Assembly: GCA_949358305.1 (NCBI GenBank)
Contig: OX442320.1
Coordinates: 4,666,259-4,730,258, forward strand
Length of the DNA: 64,000 bases
Direction: 5' to 3'
Source of the DNA: Strigamia acuminata
Lineage: Eukaryota > Arthropoda > Chilopoda > Geophilomorpha > Linotaeniidae
Both the position numbers and the translations under genes were made by a program. Below, piece after piece: positions 63,202 to 64,000 of this stretch; position 1 is the stretch's first letter; the number at the start of each line of letters is the position of its first letter. The notes below the pieces were generated by a model that saw only the letters and a program-made list of their open reading frames with translations, was not told the DNA's origin and searched no databases.

Positions 63202-64000
63202 ATGGAGGTTAGTTGGTGTTTTTTGGTTAAAATTGAATTTTTTTTAAATTTTTTAAATCAGATTATTTTGTCGTCAATTTATTGTCAGAAACTCTAGTCA
63301 AGCAATTTAATTGATAATCATCATGATTTGTTTAGATTTTATAAAAAAAGAAATTAATTTACCGATTTTTTTCTGGTTCCGTTGCTAAGTTTTCAAATTT
63401 CCCGCCTAAAAAGATAAAAAAATTTTTTTAGTTATATTGATAGATTTTTCGATTATGTTTCGTTTAAAATATAATTTCAGATTTGTTTTATAAGTCCACA
63501 CTGTTTATTTAGATCTGGATAACTTAAAACCTGTCATCATAATTTAAATAACAATTTATTTAATGTTTTTTATCGTACCGTGTTTCCTCATTGTCACCAG
63601 TGGCGCTGTAAATATTTAAACAAAAAATTATAATTTCGCTTCGATTATTTAATTAAATTTTAAATTTAATCTTTCAGACAAATGCCTCATTCGGCATCAA
63701 AAAGCCAACCGGTCATCCTCCCCGATACATAAAACATGACCAGAGAAGAATTCCGATCGGCATCAGACTCGTCATCGTGTCATCACTAAGATTTTTAATT
63801 CCAAATTTCCTCACCATTGGCGCGCTCCATCAACCGACCAATCAGGTAATAAATCGATTCTAAAAACAAACAAAAAATTAAAAAAAAATCATTTCTAAAA
63901 TAATTTGTCAAAATTTCCGTTAAATTTCAGAACTTCTTAAAGGTTTACAAATCCCTCATAAATATTTCAAGTTGTGAACAAGATCATCACAAATTCAACG
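63202..64000 (+). CDS. Partial unrecognised gene (first exons)
   Basis: ATG-GAG at 63202-63207 is followed by donor GTTAGT. An open exon at 63678-63845 (TTTCAG before, GTAATA after, exactly 56 codons) and the start of another at 63931 (TTTCAG before) join in phase. The joined product begins METNASFGIKKPTGHPP and continues to the end of the window. I recognise no domain; the stretch is basic then hydrophobic (IRLVIVSSLRFLIPNFL). It could also be an untranslated or noncoding transcript. The sequence runs off the window, so the product is incomplete. Confidence 0.4.

Overview
The window is animal nuclear DNA, AT-rich, with spliced genes, many short non-autonomous DNA transposons and simple tandem arrays. 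The Toll-type receptor (intron-free coding exon, two cysteine-flanked LRR blocks, TIR domain) points to a protostome, most likely an arthropod; I cannot name the species.

Left part (about 0.4-29 kb): a minus-strand tandem family of seven C2H2 zinc-finger (ZNF) genes at 381-1151, 4049-5101, 10400-11725, 13876-15348, 18220-19191, 21849-22793 and 25101-26249. Each has a noncoding first exon, one intron, and a single coding exon of repeated TGEKPFKC-linked fingers, with no added effector domain. The copies are in different states: one is truncated at both ends, one has a nonsense codon before two intact fingers, one has lost its first Cys pair through an in-frame deletion, one has half a finger duplicated. 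HIBCH (valine catabolism) lies between the second and third ZNF genes on the same strand. Several units carry, just upstream of the ZNF leader, decayed copies of the last exons of PEX12. The intact PEX12 gene stands at the 5' edge of the array (29443-31525), so the duplicated unit was apparently 'PEX12 tail + ZNF promoter + ZNF gene'.

Middle (31.5-51.7 kb): PEX12 (minus) is head-to-head with a complete ABCA5-type full transporter (plus strand, 24 coding exons that join in frame to 1655 residues). It includes a candidate 26-nt intron, and its introns are loaded with MITEs, hAT-like, pogo-like and Ty3/gypsy remnants.

Right part (53-64 kb): an intact Toll-family receptor (minus, 1102 aa), a four-exon seven-pass membrane protein resembling class C GPCRs (plus, 432 aa) whose introns consist mostly of tandem repeats, and the first exons of an unrecognised plus-strand gene that runs off the end.

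No tRNA, rRNA, CRISPR array or bacterial-type operon was seen. Exon structures were worked out by hand from splice sites, reading phase and remembered family sequences; no alignment or database search was run.
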